Shown here: positions 8,822 through 17,493 of the stretch, one piece after another
Layout: each line of letters starts with the position of its first letter
Numbering within the stretch: the stretch's first letter is position 1
Origin: Pseudopedobacter sp045629485
GTDB taxonomy: Bacteria > Bacteroidota > Bacteroidia > Sphingobacteriales > Sphingobacteriaceae
DNA length: 62,423 bases
NCBI GenBank assembly: GCA_045629485.1
Contig: JAZQRF010000303.1
Coordinates: 1-62,423, forward strand
Direction: 5' to 3'
Notes under the pieces: generated by a model
The model's input: only the letters and a program-made list of their open reading frames with translations
Told to the model about the DNA's origin: nothing
Database searches by the model: none
Position numbers and translations under genes: made by a program

Positions 8822-8853
8822 AAACAAAAACAGCCCCCTATGAGGGAGCTGAA
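8822..8853 (-). terminator. Terminator of the OmpA-like lipoprotein gene
   Basis: Hairpin CAGCTCCCT/AGGGGGCTG (one mismatch) with a 3-base loop. Read leftward it is followed by TTTTTGTTT. It begins about 20 bases after the stop at 8872. Confidence 0.75.
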
Positions 8854-8871
8854 TTATATAATCCGTGACTA

Positions 8872-9558
8872 TTAATTAGAAGTTGCTGCTTTAGCTTCTG
8901 CTTTCATCGCTTCATTAGCTACGATAACAATCTCCACACGTCTGTTTTGTGCTCTGCCATCTTCTGTATCGTTAGAAGCAATAGGCTCATGTTTACCTTT
9001 ACCGCTTGTTCTTAAACGCCCATAACTCACTCCTTTTGATGCAGCGTAAGTAGAAACAGCGTTCGCTCTTTCTAATGACAACCTATCGTTTACGGCATCA
9101 GAACCTACCGCATCTGTATGTCCAACAATTAAAATATCTGTGTTAGGATATTTATTCAGAGAAGCTGCCAGATTGTCGATATTTTGCTTTGCAGCTGAAG
9201 ATAAGGTTGCTTTTCCGAATTCAAACAACAGACCAGAATCAAATTTCACAATAATTCCTTCCCCTGCCGGAATTACTTCAGCTCCAGGAATACTTTTCTC
9301 GATTTCCTTAGCTTGTTTGTCCATATTACGTCCAATAAAAGCACCGGCCGTTCCGCCAATTGCTCCACCAATAATTGCTCCTACAGCAGTATTACCAGCT
9401 TTTTTACCTATTAAGGCACCAATGGTACCACCCGCAGCTGCACCAATTCCTGTACCTTTTTGTGTGTTAGTTAATGAGTTACATGCTGGAAAAAGAGTTG
9501 ATACACCAATAGCAAAAGCTAAACCAAGGACAGATATTTTCAATCTTGAAGTTTTCAT
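8872..9558 (-). CDS. OmpA-family lipoprotein with glycine zipper
   Basis: Envelope protein expected to tie the outer membrane to peptidoglycan, 228 aa. The chosen start (MKTSRL) gives a proper lipoprotein signal with lipobox FPAC (Cys about 26); the longer frame to 9627 would put about 23 extra residues before the signal. A glycine-rich hydrophobic zipper (about 36-77, repeated GxxxG) is followed by an OmpA_C domain (about 105-213) with the peptidoglycan-binding pattern TDAVGS, NDRLSLERA and NRRVEI. A terminator follows. It is divergent from the YeeZ-like gene, with about 80 bases between starts. Confidence 0.88.
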   Translation of the reverse strand: MKTSRLKISVLGLAFAIGVSTLFPACNSLTNTQKGTGIGAAAGGTIGALIGKKAGNTAVGAIIGGAIGGTAGAFIGRNMDKQAKEIEKSIPGAEVIPAGEGIIVKFDSGLLFEFGKATLSSAAKQNIDNLAASLNKYPNTDILIVGHTDAVGSDAVNDRLSLERANAVSTYAASKGVSYGRLRTSGKGKHEPIASNDTEDGRAQNRRVEIVIVANEAMKAEAKAATSN

Positions 9559-9638
9559 AAAATTTAATTTAATTATTATGCGGACCTTTGCACAAAGTAA
9601 ATGCCAAACAAAAGTTTTATCAAACAAATCCGAATATT

Positions 9639-10445
9639 ATGATCAGTATTTTAGGATGCGGCTGGCTGGGGATGCCTCTGGCAAAAGTTTTTGTTGGATC
9701 TGGAATACCTGTAAAAGGTTCAACAACGAAAGCAGGAAAGCTAAAAGAGATGAAGGACAATGAAATTGTACCTTTTTTAGTACAGTTAAATAATCTGGGA
9801 AATGATGCCATTTCACTTTTCTTAGAGAATGAAATTTTGATCATTAATATCCCACCCGGGAGAAATAATCCCGATCCTGACGCTTACACCACTCAGTTAA
9901 CAGCATTAAACGAGCATATCAATCAAAGCCCTGTTAAGAAGCTCATTTTTGTATCCTCTTCTTCGGTTTACCAGGAAAATAATTCTTTAGTGACGGAAGA
10001 AAGTGAAATCAGCATGGAAGAAACTGTTCAGAGAATTTTTAGAGCCGAGGAAATTTTCAGAAAAAACCCCAGGATAGAAACCACTGTAATAAGAATGTCC
10101 GGTTTGATTGGACCCAACAGACACCCGGGGAGATTTTTCGCGGGCAAAGAAAACATTCCAAATGGCTTATCTCCTGTAAACCTTATTCATTTAGATGATT
10201 GCATTAGCATTATCAAAAGTACAATAGATCATCATTACTGGGGGCAAACAATCAATGCCTCTGCCTTGATCCATCCTACAAAACAGGAGTTTTATACCAA
10301 AGCGTCGGAAATTTATAACGGATCTTCACCCTCCTTTATAGAAGAAAACCAGAAGTTCAAAATTATCAGCAGCGAAAAATTACTGCGTGAGTTAAGCTAT
10401 GAATTTAAACATCCCGATTTAATGGTGTGGCTGGAAAACTGTTAA
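9639..10445 (+). CDS. YeeZ-like NAD(P)-binding epimerase/dehydratase-family protein
   Basis: 268 aa from the ATG at 9639, which places the Rossmann motif ILGCGWLGMPLA at the extreme N-terminus as in E. coli YeeZ. The frame is open 17 codons further upstream, but that part has no counterpart. The pattern GWLG...VKGSTT matches the YeeZ group of atypical short-chain dehydrogenases (SDR fold). The usual catalytic YxxxK is not clear, so activity is uncertain and the physiological substrate is unknown. Its stop codon overlaps the stop of the RlmI-like gene on the other strand (TTAA at 10442-10445). Confidence 0.75.
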   Translation: MISILGCGWLGMPLAKVFVGSGIPVKGSTTKAGKLKEMKDNEIVPFLVQLNNLGNDAISLFLENEILIINIPPGRNNPDPDAYTTQLTALNEHINQSPVKKLIFVSSSSVYQENNSLVTEESEISMEETVQRIFRAEEIFRKNPRIETTVIRMSGLIGPNRHPGRFFAGKENIPNGLSPVNLIHLDDCISIIKSTIDHHYWGQTINASALIHPTKQEFYTKASEIYNGSSPSFIEENQKFKIISSEKLLRELSYEFKHPDLMVWLENC

Positions 10446-11629
10446 TAAATCCTGCAAAGTAAACCTTTTAAATATTCGCCTTCGCTAAAAGAAATCCTTA
10501 CAGGATGGTCTTCCGGCTGGCAGAATTGATAAAGGATTTGGACCTCTTTGCCAGCATCCAAAGCAGCCCATGCAATCACCTGCTTAAAGGTATCGATATC
10601 CATCGCTCCTGAACAGCTAAATGTTGCCAGCAGACCTCCCTTTTCCAATACCTGCATCCCTAACCTGTTGAGATCTTTATAAGCCCTGGCAGCTCTGTCT
10701 AAAGATGATCTTGATGGGGCATATTTTGGCGGATCTAAAACCACTACATCAAACTTTTCTCCGCTCTCTTTATATAACCTTAATTGTTTATTTACATCTG
10801 CCTGAACGGGCAAAGAGTTTTTTTCATCAAAACTGTTTAAAAGAAGGTTTTTCTTTAATGTCTCAATCGCCAAAGCAGAGCTGTCTACAGAAACGACTTC
10901 TTTTGCACCTTGCTGAAAACTATTTAAAGTAAATCCGCCGCTGTAACTAAAGCAATCCAACACTTTTTTATCTTTTACATAGGAAGCCAATATTTTTCTG
11001 TTCACTCTTTGGTCGCAATAAAAACCAGATTTTTGTCCTTCTAAAACGTTAATCAGGTATTTTACTCCATTCTCTTTCACCTCTACAAATTCAGGAGGCA
11101 GTTCTCCCCACAGCAAACCGCCGTTTGTTGGCCCCAAACCATCATGAGAACGGGAAAGATTATCGCTTTTATCCACAATGCCTTTTACTCCGGTAATTTC
11201 CTGAAGCGTTGTTACCACCAGTTCTTTCACCTTCTCCACTCCCTCGGTTAAGATTTGCAGAGACAAATAATCTTTATAAATATCAACAATCAAACCTGGC
11301 AAATAATCCGACTCACTAAAAATCAAACGACAGGTATTGGTATCTTCGTTTAAGACGTTTTTACGGGATTCGACTGCTGTTTTTATTTTATTAATCCACC
11401 ACTCATCATTAATCTCCACCTCTTCGTCCCATTCCAATAATCTTACTGCTACACGAGACTGGTTATTATAGTAACCGTAGGCCAAAAAGTCTTTATTAAA
11501 ATCCAGGACCCTAACCAGGTCTCCATTTTCCGGTTTGCCTTTCACACTTTCCAACGCCCCTGAGAAAATCCATGGATGCCTTTGTAGTACTGCTTTTTCT
11601 TTAGACTTTTTGAGAATGATATCTATCAT
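10442..11629 (-). CDS. rlmI: Class I rRNA large-subunit (cytosine-C5) methyltransferase, RlmI-like
   Basis: 395 aa. An N-terminal PUA-type RNA-binding domain (about 1-75, RHPWIFSGAL) and a linker lead to the family motif GQKSGFYCDQR (198-208). The SAM-binding motif is VLDCFSYSGGF (223-233). DPPKYAPS (299-306) and the cysteine in FSCSG (about 339) are the expected catalytic elements of RlmI-type m5C methyltransferases acting on 23S rRNA. The exact rRNA position is inferred from the family. It is transcribed alone and converges on the epimerase gene with overlapping stop codons. Confidence 0.87.
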   Translation of the reverse strand: MIDIILKKSKEKAVLQRHPWIFSGALESVKGKPENGDLVRVLDFNKDFLAYGYYNNQSRVAVRLLEWDEEVEINDEWWINKIKTAVESRKNVLNEDTNTCRLIFSESDYLPGLIVDIYKDYLSLQILTEGVEKVKELVVTTLQEITGVKGIVDKSDNLSRSHDGLGPTNGGLLWGELPPEFVEVKENGVKYLINVLEGQKSGFYCDQRVNRKILASYVKDKKVLDCFSYSGGFTLNSFQQGAKEVVSVDSSALAIETLKKNLLLNSFDEKNSLPVQADVNKQLRLYKESGEKFDVVVLDPPKYAPSRSSLDRAARAYKDLNRLGMQVLEKGGLLATFSCSGAMDIDTFKQVIAWAALDAGKEVQILYQFCQPEDHPVRISFSEGEYLKGLLCRIY

Positions 11630-11728
11630 AGGTGCAAAAGTAATTAAAGAGATTGATATAGCCGGTTAAGAAATCTATCATTCACAATGGAAAACAGTAC
11701 TTATTCTTGCTTATTAAAATAGTTTATC

Positions 11729-11762
11729 CAAAAAGAAAGCCTTTTGAGAAAACTCAAAAGGC
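11729..11762 (-). terminator. Terminator of the sdhCAB operon
   Basis: Perfect 10-bp stem GCCTTTTGAG / CTCAAAAGGC (11739-11748 with 11753-11762) and a 4-base loop. Read leftward it is followed by TTTCTTTTT, 30 bases after the sdhB stop. Confidence 0.9.
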
Positions 11763-11791
11763 TCTGCTTTGATATTATTTATGTAACTAAA

Positions 11792-12550
11792 TTAGCCCTT
11801 AAAAAACTCTGCATTAAAGAATTCCCTGTTCATACGGGCAATGTTGGTGACCTTAATTTCCTTAGGGCACTCGGCTTCACAAGCATAAGTGTTGGTACAA
11901 CCGCCAAACCCTTCTTCATCCATTTGGTAAACCATTGCTTTTGCTCTTTCGTAACGCTCAGGTTGTCCCTGTGGCAATAAAGCATACTGTGAAACCTTTG
12001 CAGAAACAAACAGCATAGCAGAAGCATTTTTACATGCCGCTACACAAGCTCCGCACTGAATACACTCCGCAGAGTTGAAAGCTTCATCGGCTATAGTTTT
12101 AGGAATTAAGATAGCATTGGCATCAGGCACACCGCCTGTTCCAATAGAAATGTAACCTCCAGCATGCTGAATTCGTTCGAAAGAAGTTCTATCTACTGTT
12201 AAATCTTTAATAACCGGGAAAGCGGCTGCTCTCCATGGTTCGATCACGATAGTTTCACCATCTTTAAAGCTACGCATGTGCAACTGACAAGTGGTAGTTG
12301 CCCGTTTAGGGCCATGTGGTGCTCCGTTGATCATCAGCGAACACATCCCGCATATACCTTCGCGGCAATCATGATCAAACTGGATTGGATCTTCATTATT
12401 TTTCACCATCTTCTCGTTCACTACATCCAGCATCTCAAGGAATGACATATCCGGAGAAATGTCTTCTGCTTTGTAAGTAACGAATTTTCCTGGTGTCTGA
12501 CTATTTTTTTGACGCCAAACTTTTAACGTCAGATTCATATGTCCACTCAT
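11792..12550 (-). CDS. sdhB: Succinate dehydrogenase/fumarate reductase iron-sulfur subunit
   Basis: Carries electrons from the flavoprotein to the membrane quinone site. 252 aa with all three cluster motifs: [2Fe-2S] cysteines C62, C67, C70 and C88; [4Fe-4S] C163, C166, C169 and C173 (CIQCGACVAAC); and the third-cluster cysteines C218, C224 and C228, with Thr in place of a second CxxC cysteine (CTNTYAC), consistent with [3Fe-4S]. It is the last gene of sdhC-sdhA-sdhB, 88 bases after sdhA, and is followed by a strong terminator. Direction (succinate oxidation or fumarate reduction) cannot be decided from sequence. An aerobic lifestyle with complex I nearby favours succinate dehydrogenase. Confidence 0.95.
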   Translation of the reverse strand: MSGHMNLTLKVWRQKNSQTPGKFVTYKAEDISPDMSFLEMLDVVNEKMVKNNEDPIQFDHDCREGICGMCSLMINGAPHGPKRATTTCQLHMRSFKDGETIVIEPWRAAAFPVIKDLTVDRTSFERIQHAGGYISIGTGGVPDANAILIPKTIADEAFNSAECIQCGACVAACKNASAMLFVSAKVSQYALLPQGQPERYERAKAMVYQMDEEGFGGCTNTYACEAECPKEIKVTNIARMNREFFNAEFFKG

Positions 12551-12638
12551 ATCTTGTATAGATTTGAGATGTTAGATTTGAGATTTGAGATTTTGTGAGC
12601 TTATTAAGGTCTCACTTCTCACCTCTCTCTACTCACAT

Positions 12639-14573
12639 CTATTTATAACTACGTTGTGTTAATTTAACATTTTCAAAAACTAAATCTTCTTTATGAAGCT
12701 CTTCAGGCAGATTTTCGCCTCTGTATTCCCATGCGGCAACATAAGCGTACTCATCATCATTTCTTAAAGCTTCACCTTCCGGAGTCTGGTATTCTTCTCT
12801 AAAGTGACCTCCGCAAGATTCGTTGCGATTTAAAGCATCATCCACCATCAGCTCTCCAAGTTCAAGGAAATCGGCAACCCTTCCTGCTTTTTCAAGCGAT
12901 TGATTTACCTCTTCGTTTTCACCCAGAACAATTACGTTTTTCCAGAAGTCGGCTCTTAATTCGGCAATTAATCCTTTTGCTTTTTGAAGGCCTTCTGCTG
13001 TACGGGCCATGCCGCAATATTCCCACATTATTTTGCCTAAATCTCTATGGTACTCCTCAACAGTTTTAGTTCCTCTTAAAGAAAGCAGCTTATTCACATT
13101 ATCCTCTACCTGCTTTTTAGTTTCAGCAAATGCCGGATGATTGGTATTGATTGGCGCTGGTCCGATTGTCGCAAGGTAATCTCCAACAGTATAAGGAATC
13201 ACAAAATAACCATCTGCTAAACCTTGCATTAATGCCGAAGCACCTAAACGGTTTGCTCCGTGATCAGAGAAGTTAGCCTCTCCCAAAGAATACAAGCCAG
13301 GAATGGTGGTCATCAGGTTATAATCAACCCAAAGGCCGCCCATGGTATAATGCACCGCAGGGTAAATCCTCATTGGTAATTCGTAAGGATTCTCATCAGT
13401 GATCTGGTAATACATGTCGAATAAGTTACCATATCTGGCAGCTACCGCATCTTTACCTAAACGATTAATCGCATCAGTAAAATCAAGGTAAACGGCTAAG
13501 CCAGATTTTCCTACACCACGGTGATCATCACATGCCTGCTTAGCATTTCTTGATGCCACATCACGTGGAACCAGGTTCCCGAATGAAGGATATTTTCTTT
13601 CTAAATAATAATCTCTTTCGTTTTCTTTAAGATCCTGTGGCTTCAGTTCTCCTTTACGGATCTTTTGCGCCAGCTCCTGTGTTGCAGGCACCCAAACTCT
13701 TCCGTCGTTCCTCAAAGATTCAGACATCAGCGTAAGCTTAGACTGGTGATCTCCGGTTACCGGAATACAAGTTGGGTGGATTTGCGTATAACAAGGGTTT
13801 GCAAATAAAGCTCCTCGTTTGTGTGCTCTCCAGGCTGCTGTAACGTTTGAACCCATGGCATTGGTAGAAAGGTAAAAAACATTACCATAACCACCTGTAC
13901 ATAATAATACTGCATGCCCGGCGTGAGTTTCAATTGTTCCGTCAACCAGGTTACGGGTGACGATTCCCTGTGCTTTACCATCAACCATTACCAGGTCTAA
14001 CATCTCGGTACGGGTGTACATTTTAACCGTACCTGCATTGATCTGGCGGTTTAAAGCCGAGTATGCGCCTAATAATAATTGTTGTCCGGTTTGGCCTCTT
14101 GCATAAAAAGTTCTGGATACCTGAGACCCCCCAAAAGAACGGTTGTCTAATAAACCGCCGTATTCTCTTGCAAAAGGGACGCCTTGTGCTACGCACTGAT
14201 CGATAATATTTACAGATACTTCTGCCAAACGGTGTACGTTTGCTTCTCTTGCCCTGTAATCTCCTCCTTTTACCGTATCATAAAACAAACGGTAAACAGA
14301 GTCGCCATCATTACGGTAATTTTTCGCAGCATTGATACCACCCTGTGCTGCGATAGAATGCGCTCTTCTTGGGCTGTCCTGGAAACAAAATGCTTTTACA
14401 TTATACCCCAGTTCTGCCAAAGAAGCTGCTGCTGATGCGCCTGCTAAACCAGTTCCAACAACAATAATGTCGAATTTACGCTTATTGGCAGGGTTAACCA
14501 GTTTTAGATTGAATTTATGTTTGTTCCACTTTTCGCCAATTGGCCCTTCTGGAATCTTTGCATCTAACTTCAT
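12639..14573 (-). CDS. sdhA: Succinate dehydrogenase/fumarate reductase flavoprotein subunit
   Basis: Catalytic subunit of complex II, 644 aa, on the cytoplasmic face of the inner membrane. The FAD dinucleotide motif GTGLAG lies at 40-45. The HSIAAQGGIN segment supplies the histidine (about 72) that covalently holds FAD. The active-site region HPTCIP and the substrate-site segment HYTMGGLWVD are present. Length is normal for the Bacteroidota/epsilon type. It sits between sdhC (54 bases upstream) and sdhB in one operon. Confidence 0.96.
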   Translation of the reverse strand: MKLDAKIPEGPIGEKWNKHKFNLKLVNPANKRKFDIIVVGTGLAGASAAASLAELGYNVKAFCFQDSPRRAHSIAAQGGINAAKNYRNDGDSVYRLFYDTVKGGDYRAREANVHRLAEVSVNIIDQCVAQGVPFAREYGGLLDNRSFGGSQVSRTFYARGQTGQQLLLGAYSALNRQINAGTVKMYTRTEMLDLVMVDGKAQGIVTRNLVDGTIETHAGHAVLLCTGGYGNVFYLSTNAMGSNVTAAWRAHKRGALFANPCYTQIHPTCIPVTGDHQSKLTLMSESLRNDGRVWVPATQELAQKIRKGELKPQDLKENERDYYLERKYPSFGNLVPRDVASRNAKQACDDHRGVGKSGLAVYLDFTDAINRLGKDAVAARYGNLFDMYYQITDENPYELPMRIYPAVHYTMGGLWVDYNLMTTIPGLYSLGEANFSDHGANRLGASALMQGLADGYFVIPYTVGDYLATIGPAPINTNHPAFAETKKQVEDNVNKLLSLRGTKTVEEYHRDLGKIMWEYCGMARTAEGLQKAKGLIAELRADFWKNVIVLGENEEVNQSLEKAGRVADFLELGELMVDDALNRNESCGGHFREEYQTPEGEALRNDDEYAYVAAWEYRGENLPEELHKEDLVFENVKLTQRSYK

Positions 14574-14627
14574 CTTATTATATTTTTATAAAAAACACCA
14601 AAACGTGTCTCTCTTAATTGTTCTGAA

Positions 14628-15398
14628 TTATTTGAATAAAAAGAAATAAATAGGCATTGCTGCAAAAGCAACCGGAATTGCAATAGCAAACACCCATACG
14701 CCAAGGAACCTGATAAGAGGCCTGTACTTATGATGATTCCATCCCAGGGTTTGAAATGCGCTCTGAAAGCCATGGTATAAATGGAAACCAAGGGCAGCCA
14801 TTGCGATAATGTAGAATATCACATACCATGGGGTTTTAAAAGAAAATGCTACTTCTTCGTAAAGATTTTTAGATTTTATGACTTCTACCCCATTGTCTAT
14901 ATAAGCTATGTATTGCTTGTAATCAGCTTCCGCTAGAGGAACGATTTCTGTTGCACCAGTATTCAAATCGGTATGATATTCTACATAAGGCGTTGCACCC
15001 CAGTGGTATTTATACCAGAAATTACTCATGTGAACAACGAGGAATATGAAAATAATGGTTCCTAAAATACCCATATTTCTCGAAGACCATATGCTTCCGT
15101 TGGCACCTTTTACAGCGTAACGTACCGGACGAGCTTTTCTATAACCAATTGTAAGAATAATCGAATAGATGGTATGTATGATTATCGAGGCATACAACAA
15201 GTAAGAAACCACCTTTATAGGGGTAAAGTGAGTCATGAAATAAGCATACTTATTAAATGCCAGTCCGCCATCGTTTGCAAATAATTGAAGATTTCCAATT
15301 AGGTGTACGATAAGGAAAGTACAAAGAAATAAACCTGTTAAGCTCATGATCAGTTTCTTTCCTAAAGAAGAGGAAAAAGTATTAGAGAAATTGCTCAT
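14628..15398 (-). CDS. sdhC: Succinate dehydrogenase cytochrome b subunit (single-subunit anchor)
   Basis: Membrane anchor of complex II, 256 aa, with about five hydrophobic helices (near 14-36, 60-82, 105-125, 170-195 and 215-250) and histidines within them that can ligate two b-type hemes (for example HLIGN, HTIYS, HMSNF and HLYHG). One membrane subunit with two hemes is the type-B arrangement found in Bacteroidota, which works with menaquinone. It is first in the operon; a perfect -7 promoter box lies about 28 bases upstream. Confidence 0.93.
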   Translation of the reverse strand: MSNFSNTFSSSLGKKLIMSLTGLFLCTFLIVHLIGNLQLFANDGGLAFNKYAYFMTHFTPIKVVSYLLYASIIIHTIYSIILTIGYRKARPVRYAVKGANGSIWSSRNMGILGTIIFIFLVVHMSNFWYKYHWGATPYVEYHTDLNTGATEIVPLAEADYKQYIAYIDNGVEVIKSKNLYEEVAFSFKTPWYVIFYIIAMAALGFHLYHGFQSAFQTLGWNHHKYRPLIRFLGVWVFAIAIPVAFAAMPIYFFLFK

Positions 15399-15425
15399 TT
15401 TTTGTTTTATAAGGGTTTTTTATTG

Positions 15426-15433
15426 CAAAAGTA
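15426..15433 (-). promoter_or_regulatory. -7 promoter box of the sdhCAB operon
   Basis: Read leftward the sequence is TACTTTTG, a full match to TAnnTTTG, ending about 28 bases before the sdhC ATG. No convincing -33 element at normal spacing was found. Confidence 0.5.
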
Positions 15434-15604
15434 TTTATTAATAGTCAAATAATAGAAAGGGATAGGGCATATTAAAAGGTTAATTTCAATTTAGAAACAT
15501 TCTAAAACAAATGTCTTGAATTGCCATTTATTAGATAATCTTCTTTGTACTATATCAAAACGGAGATCTGACCTTAAAAATATATTAATAGCATTAAATT
15601 TTAG

Positions 15605-15612
15605 TATTTTTG
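15605..15612 (+). promoter_or_regulatory. -7 promoter box before the rhodanese gene
   Basis: TATTTTTG matches TAnnTTTG fully and lies 25 bases before the ATG at 15638. The upstream -33 element is not clear. The 240-base interval between sdhC and this gene is AT-rich and otherwise empty. Confidence 0.45.
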
Positions 15613-15637
15613 ATTTTCAAATTTTAAAATATTTATT

Positions 15638-15952
15638 ATGAATGAAATAACTGTTGCAGAGCTAAAACAGTGGCAAGAAGAAGGTAAGGAATTCCAACTG
15701 ATTGATGTGCGTGAGCCTTTTGAATATGAAATGTCTAATCTTGGCGGAGAAAACATCCCACTGGCCAGTGTAATTCTGGAATCTGAAAAAATCTCTAAGG
15801 ATATCCCGGTAGTATTGCAGTGCCGTAGCGGAGCAAGAAGTGCTTCGGCCTTAAATCAACTTGAACAACATGGTTACACCAACCTATATAATCTTAAGGG
15901 CGGCATTTTAGCCTGGGCAGCAGAAATAGAACCAGGTTTAAAAGTTTACTAG
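15638..15952 (+). CDS. Rhodanese-like sulfurtransferase
   Basis: Single-domain rhodanese of 104 aa, cytoplasmic (no signal peptide). The domain signatures LIDVREPFEYE (21-31) and the active-site loop QCRSGARSA with catalytic C62 are intact, so it should accept and pass on persulfide sulfur. The loop CRSGAR is typical of GlpE/PspE-size proteins. It is followed after six bases by a small membrane-protein gene and a terminator hairpin, so the two form a short operon. The sulfur acceptor is unknown. Confidence 0.92.
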   Translation: MNEITVAELKQWQEEGKEFQLIDVREPFEYEMSNLGGENIPLASVILESEKISKDIPVVLQCRSGARSASALNQLEQHGYTNLYNLKGGILAWAAEIEPGLKVY

Positions 15953-15958
15953 ATCGCT

Positions 15959-16192
15959 ATGCTAAAAAAAATAATTTTTAATGTTTTGCTAAACCTGATT
16001 CTTATAGGATCTGTAATTATAGGAAGCATGTTTTATAAAGAAGGCAATTATTTAGTACCTCTAGCATGTGCTGCGGCCTTTTGCCTTACTGTTTATTATA
16101 AGATCAAGCTATCTAAACAAATAAGACAGGAAATGAGACTGAAAGCGGAGCAGAATATTAAGAACAAACAAGAACAGAAAAAGCGTTCATAA
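15959..16192 (+). CDS. Small two-span membrane protein
   Basis: 77 aa. Two hydrophobic helices (about 5-24 and 30-46) are followed by a highly basic, Lys/Gln-rich tail (KQIRQEMRLKAEQN onward) that would lie in the cytoplasm. No firm family assignment; such proteins appear as uncharacterised DUFs in Sphingobacteriaceae. It follows the rhodanese gene by six bases. Its stop codon lies in the loop of the terminator hairpin at 16173-16206, so the last codons form the 5' arm of the terminator. Confidence 0.75.
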   Translation: MLKKIIFNVLLNLILIGSVIIGSMFYKEGNYLVPLACAAAFCLTVYYKIKLSKQIRQEMRLKAEQNIKNKQEQKKRS

Positions 16193-16206
16193 GCGCTTTT
16201 TCTGTT
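16173..16206 (+). terminator. Terminator overlapping the end of the small membrane-protein gene
   Basis: Perfect 13-bp stem AACAGAAAAAGCG / CGCTTTTTCTGTT (16173-16185 with 16194-16206) and an 8-base loop containing the TAA stop. The T-run lies in the 3' arm. The A-rich/T-rich stem can work on both strands. Confidence 0.75.
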
Positions 16207-16290
16207 TCTAACCGTTGGAAAACAAATCATTTCATAAATCTTCTCACATAATTAAGCCTATTCTGTTACGTTTTTGTAATTTGCGGCATT

Positions 16291-17493
16291 ATGAATCCCT
16301 ACGAGAATAAACGGCGCTGGAAATACCTTTTGCTTTTTTTTGCGATTGTTATTGCCCTTTCTTCTTTGGCTTATACCGATTTTCTTGTTAAAAGCATTGC
16401 CAAATCAGAACGTACACGAGCTGAACTTTGGGCTAAAAGCATCAAGTCGATGTTCGAAACAGACAACGATGAAATGATGAATTTCCTGTTTATCATTCGC
16501 GACAGCCTGCCCGTTCCGGCAATTGTTACCAACGAAAAGGATTCTATCATTACTTACCAGGGATTAGATACGAGTAAAACTTATTTTGAAATAGAAAAAC
16601 GCAAGCGCTACGACCCGGATTATTTCTTAAACGAACTGGAAAAAATGAAACTTCAGCATGATCCCATTCCGCTGGAATTTTACGGTAAAAAGAACCTCGT
16701 CTATTATAAAGACAGTGATTTGCTAATGCAGCTACGTGTTTTTCCTTACATACAACTTTCGCTGATTGCGGTTTTCCTGTTGCTGGCCTATACTGCTTTT
16801 AATTCATCCCGGAGATCAGAACAAAATAAAGTTTGGGTAGGGCTGGCCAAAGAAACTGCCCACCAGCTGGGCACACCCATATCTTCTTTAATGGCCTGGA
16901 TAGAACTGCTAAAGGATAAATTTCATGCAGAGGATGATAACCTGATCATGCAAATGGAGAATGATGTGAAAAGACTGGAAGTTGTCGCCGACCGGTTTTC
17001 GAAAATTGGATCAAAACCCCTGCTCAGCAGCCATTCTGCCTATAAGGTAGTAAAAGATTTTGTAGATTATTTCAGCATCCGTGTTTCAGATAAGATTACT
17101 TTTAAAGTGAACGGAGATGAACACCTGGAAGCTATGCTAAACGTACCGCTTTTCGACTGGATTATAGAAAATATTCTTAAAAATGCAGTTAACGCCATGG
17201 ACGGAGCTGGCACTATCACCATAGATATCAAGGAGAACCTTGTTAAAGAACAAATGATTATTGATATTACCGATACTGGGAAAGGTATTCCAAGATCAAA
17301 ATTCGATACGGTTTTCCAACCCGGATATACCACCAGAAAACGCGGCTGGGGACTGGGTCTCTCTTTAACAAGGCGTATGGTTGAAAATTATCATAACGGA
17401 CAAATCTTTGTAAAAGAATCTGAACTGGGAAAAGGCACAACATTTAGAATAATATTAAAAAGCAGCATAAAATATGTACCAACCAATGAGTAA
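16291..17493 (+). CDS. Membrane sensor histidine kinase
   Basis: 400 aa. Two membrane helices (about 12-30 and 153-170) enclose a sensory domain of about 120 residues outside the cytoplasm. The dimerisation/phosphoacceptor helix is KETAHQLGTPISSL with H191. The ATP-binding domain shows the N box (NILKNAVNAMDGAG), G1 (DTGKGIP) and G2 (GWGLGLSLTRRM). The H-box variant AHQLGTPISS is frequent in Bacteroidota kinases. No response regulator is adjacent, so it is an orphan. Its end overlaps the start of the DinB-like gene, which suggests coupled translation. Confidence 0.92.
   Translation: MNPYENKRRWKYLLLFFAIVIALSSLAYTDFLVKSIAKSERTRAELWAKSIKSMFETDNDEMMNFLFIIRDSLPVPAIVTNEKDSIITYQGLDTSKTYFEIEKRKRYDPDYFLNELEKMKLQHDPIPLEFYGKKNLVYYKDSDLLMQLRVFPYIQLSLIAVFLLLAYTAFNSSRRSEQNKVWVGLAKETAHQLGTPISSLMAWIELLKDKFHAEDDNLIMQMENDVKRLEVVADRFSKIGSKPLLSSHSAYKVVKDFVDYFSIRVSDKITFKVNGDEHLEAMLNVPLFDWIIENILKNAVNAMDGAGTITIDIKENLVKEQMIIDITDTGKGIPRSKFDTVFQPGYTTRKRGWGLGLSLTRRMVENYHNGQIFVKESELGKGTTFRIILKSSIKYVPTNE

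Noticed and set aside
9140..9763. 207-codon plus-strand frame opposite the OmpA-like gene
   Set aside because: The Pro/Ala/Ile-rich product mirrors the glycine zipper on the other strand; it overlaps two real genes.
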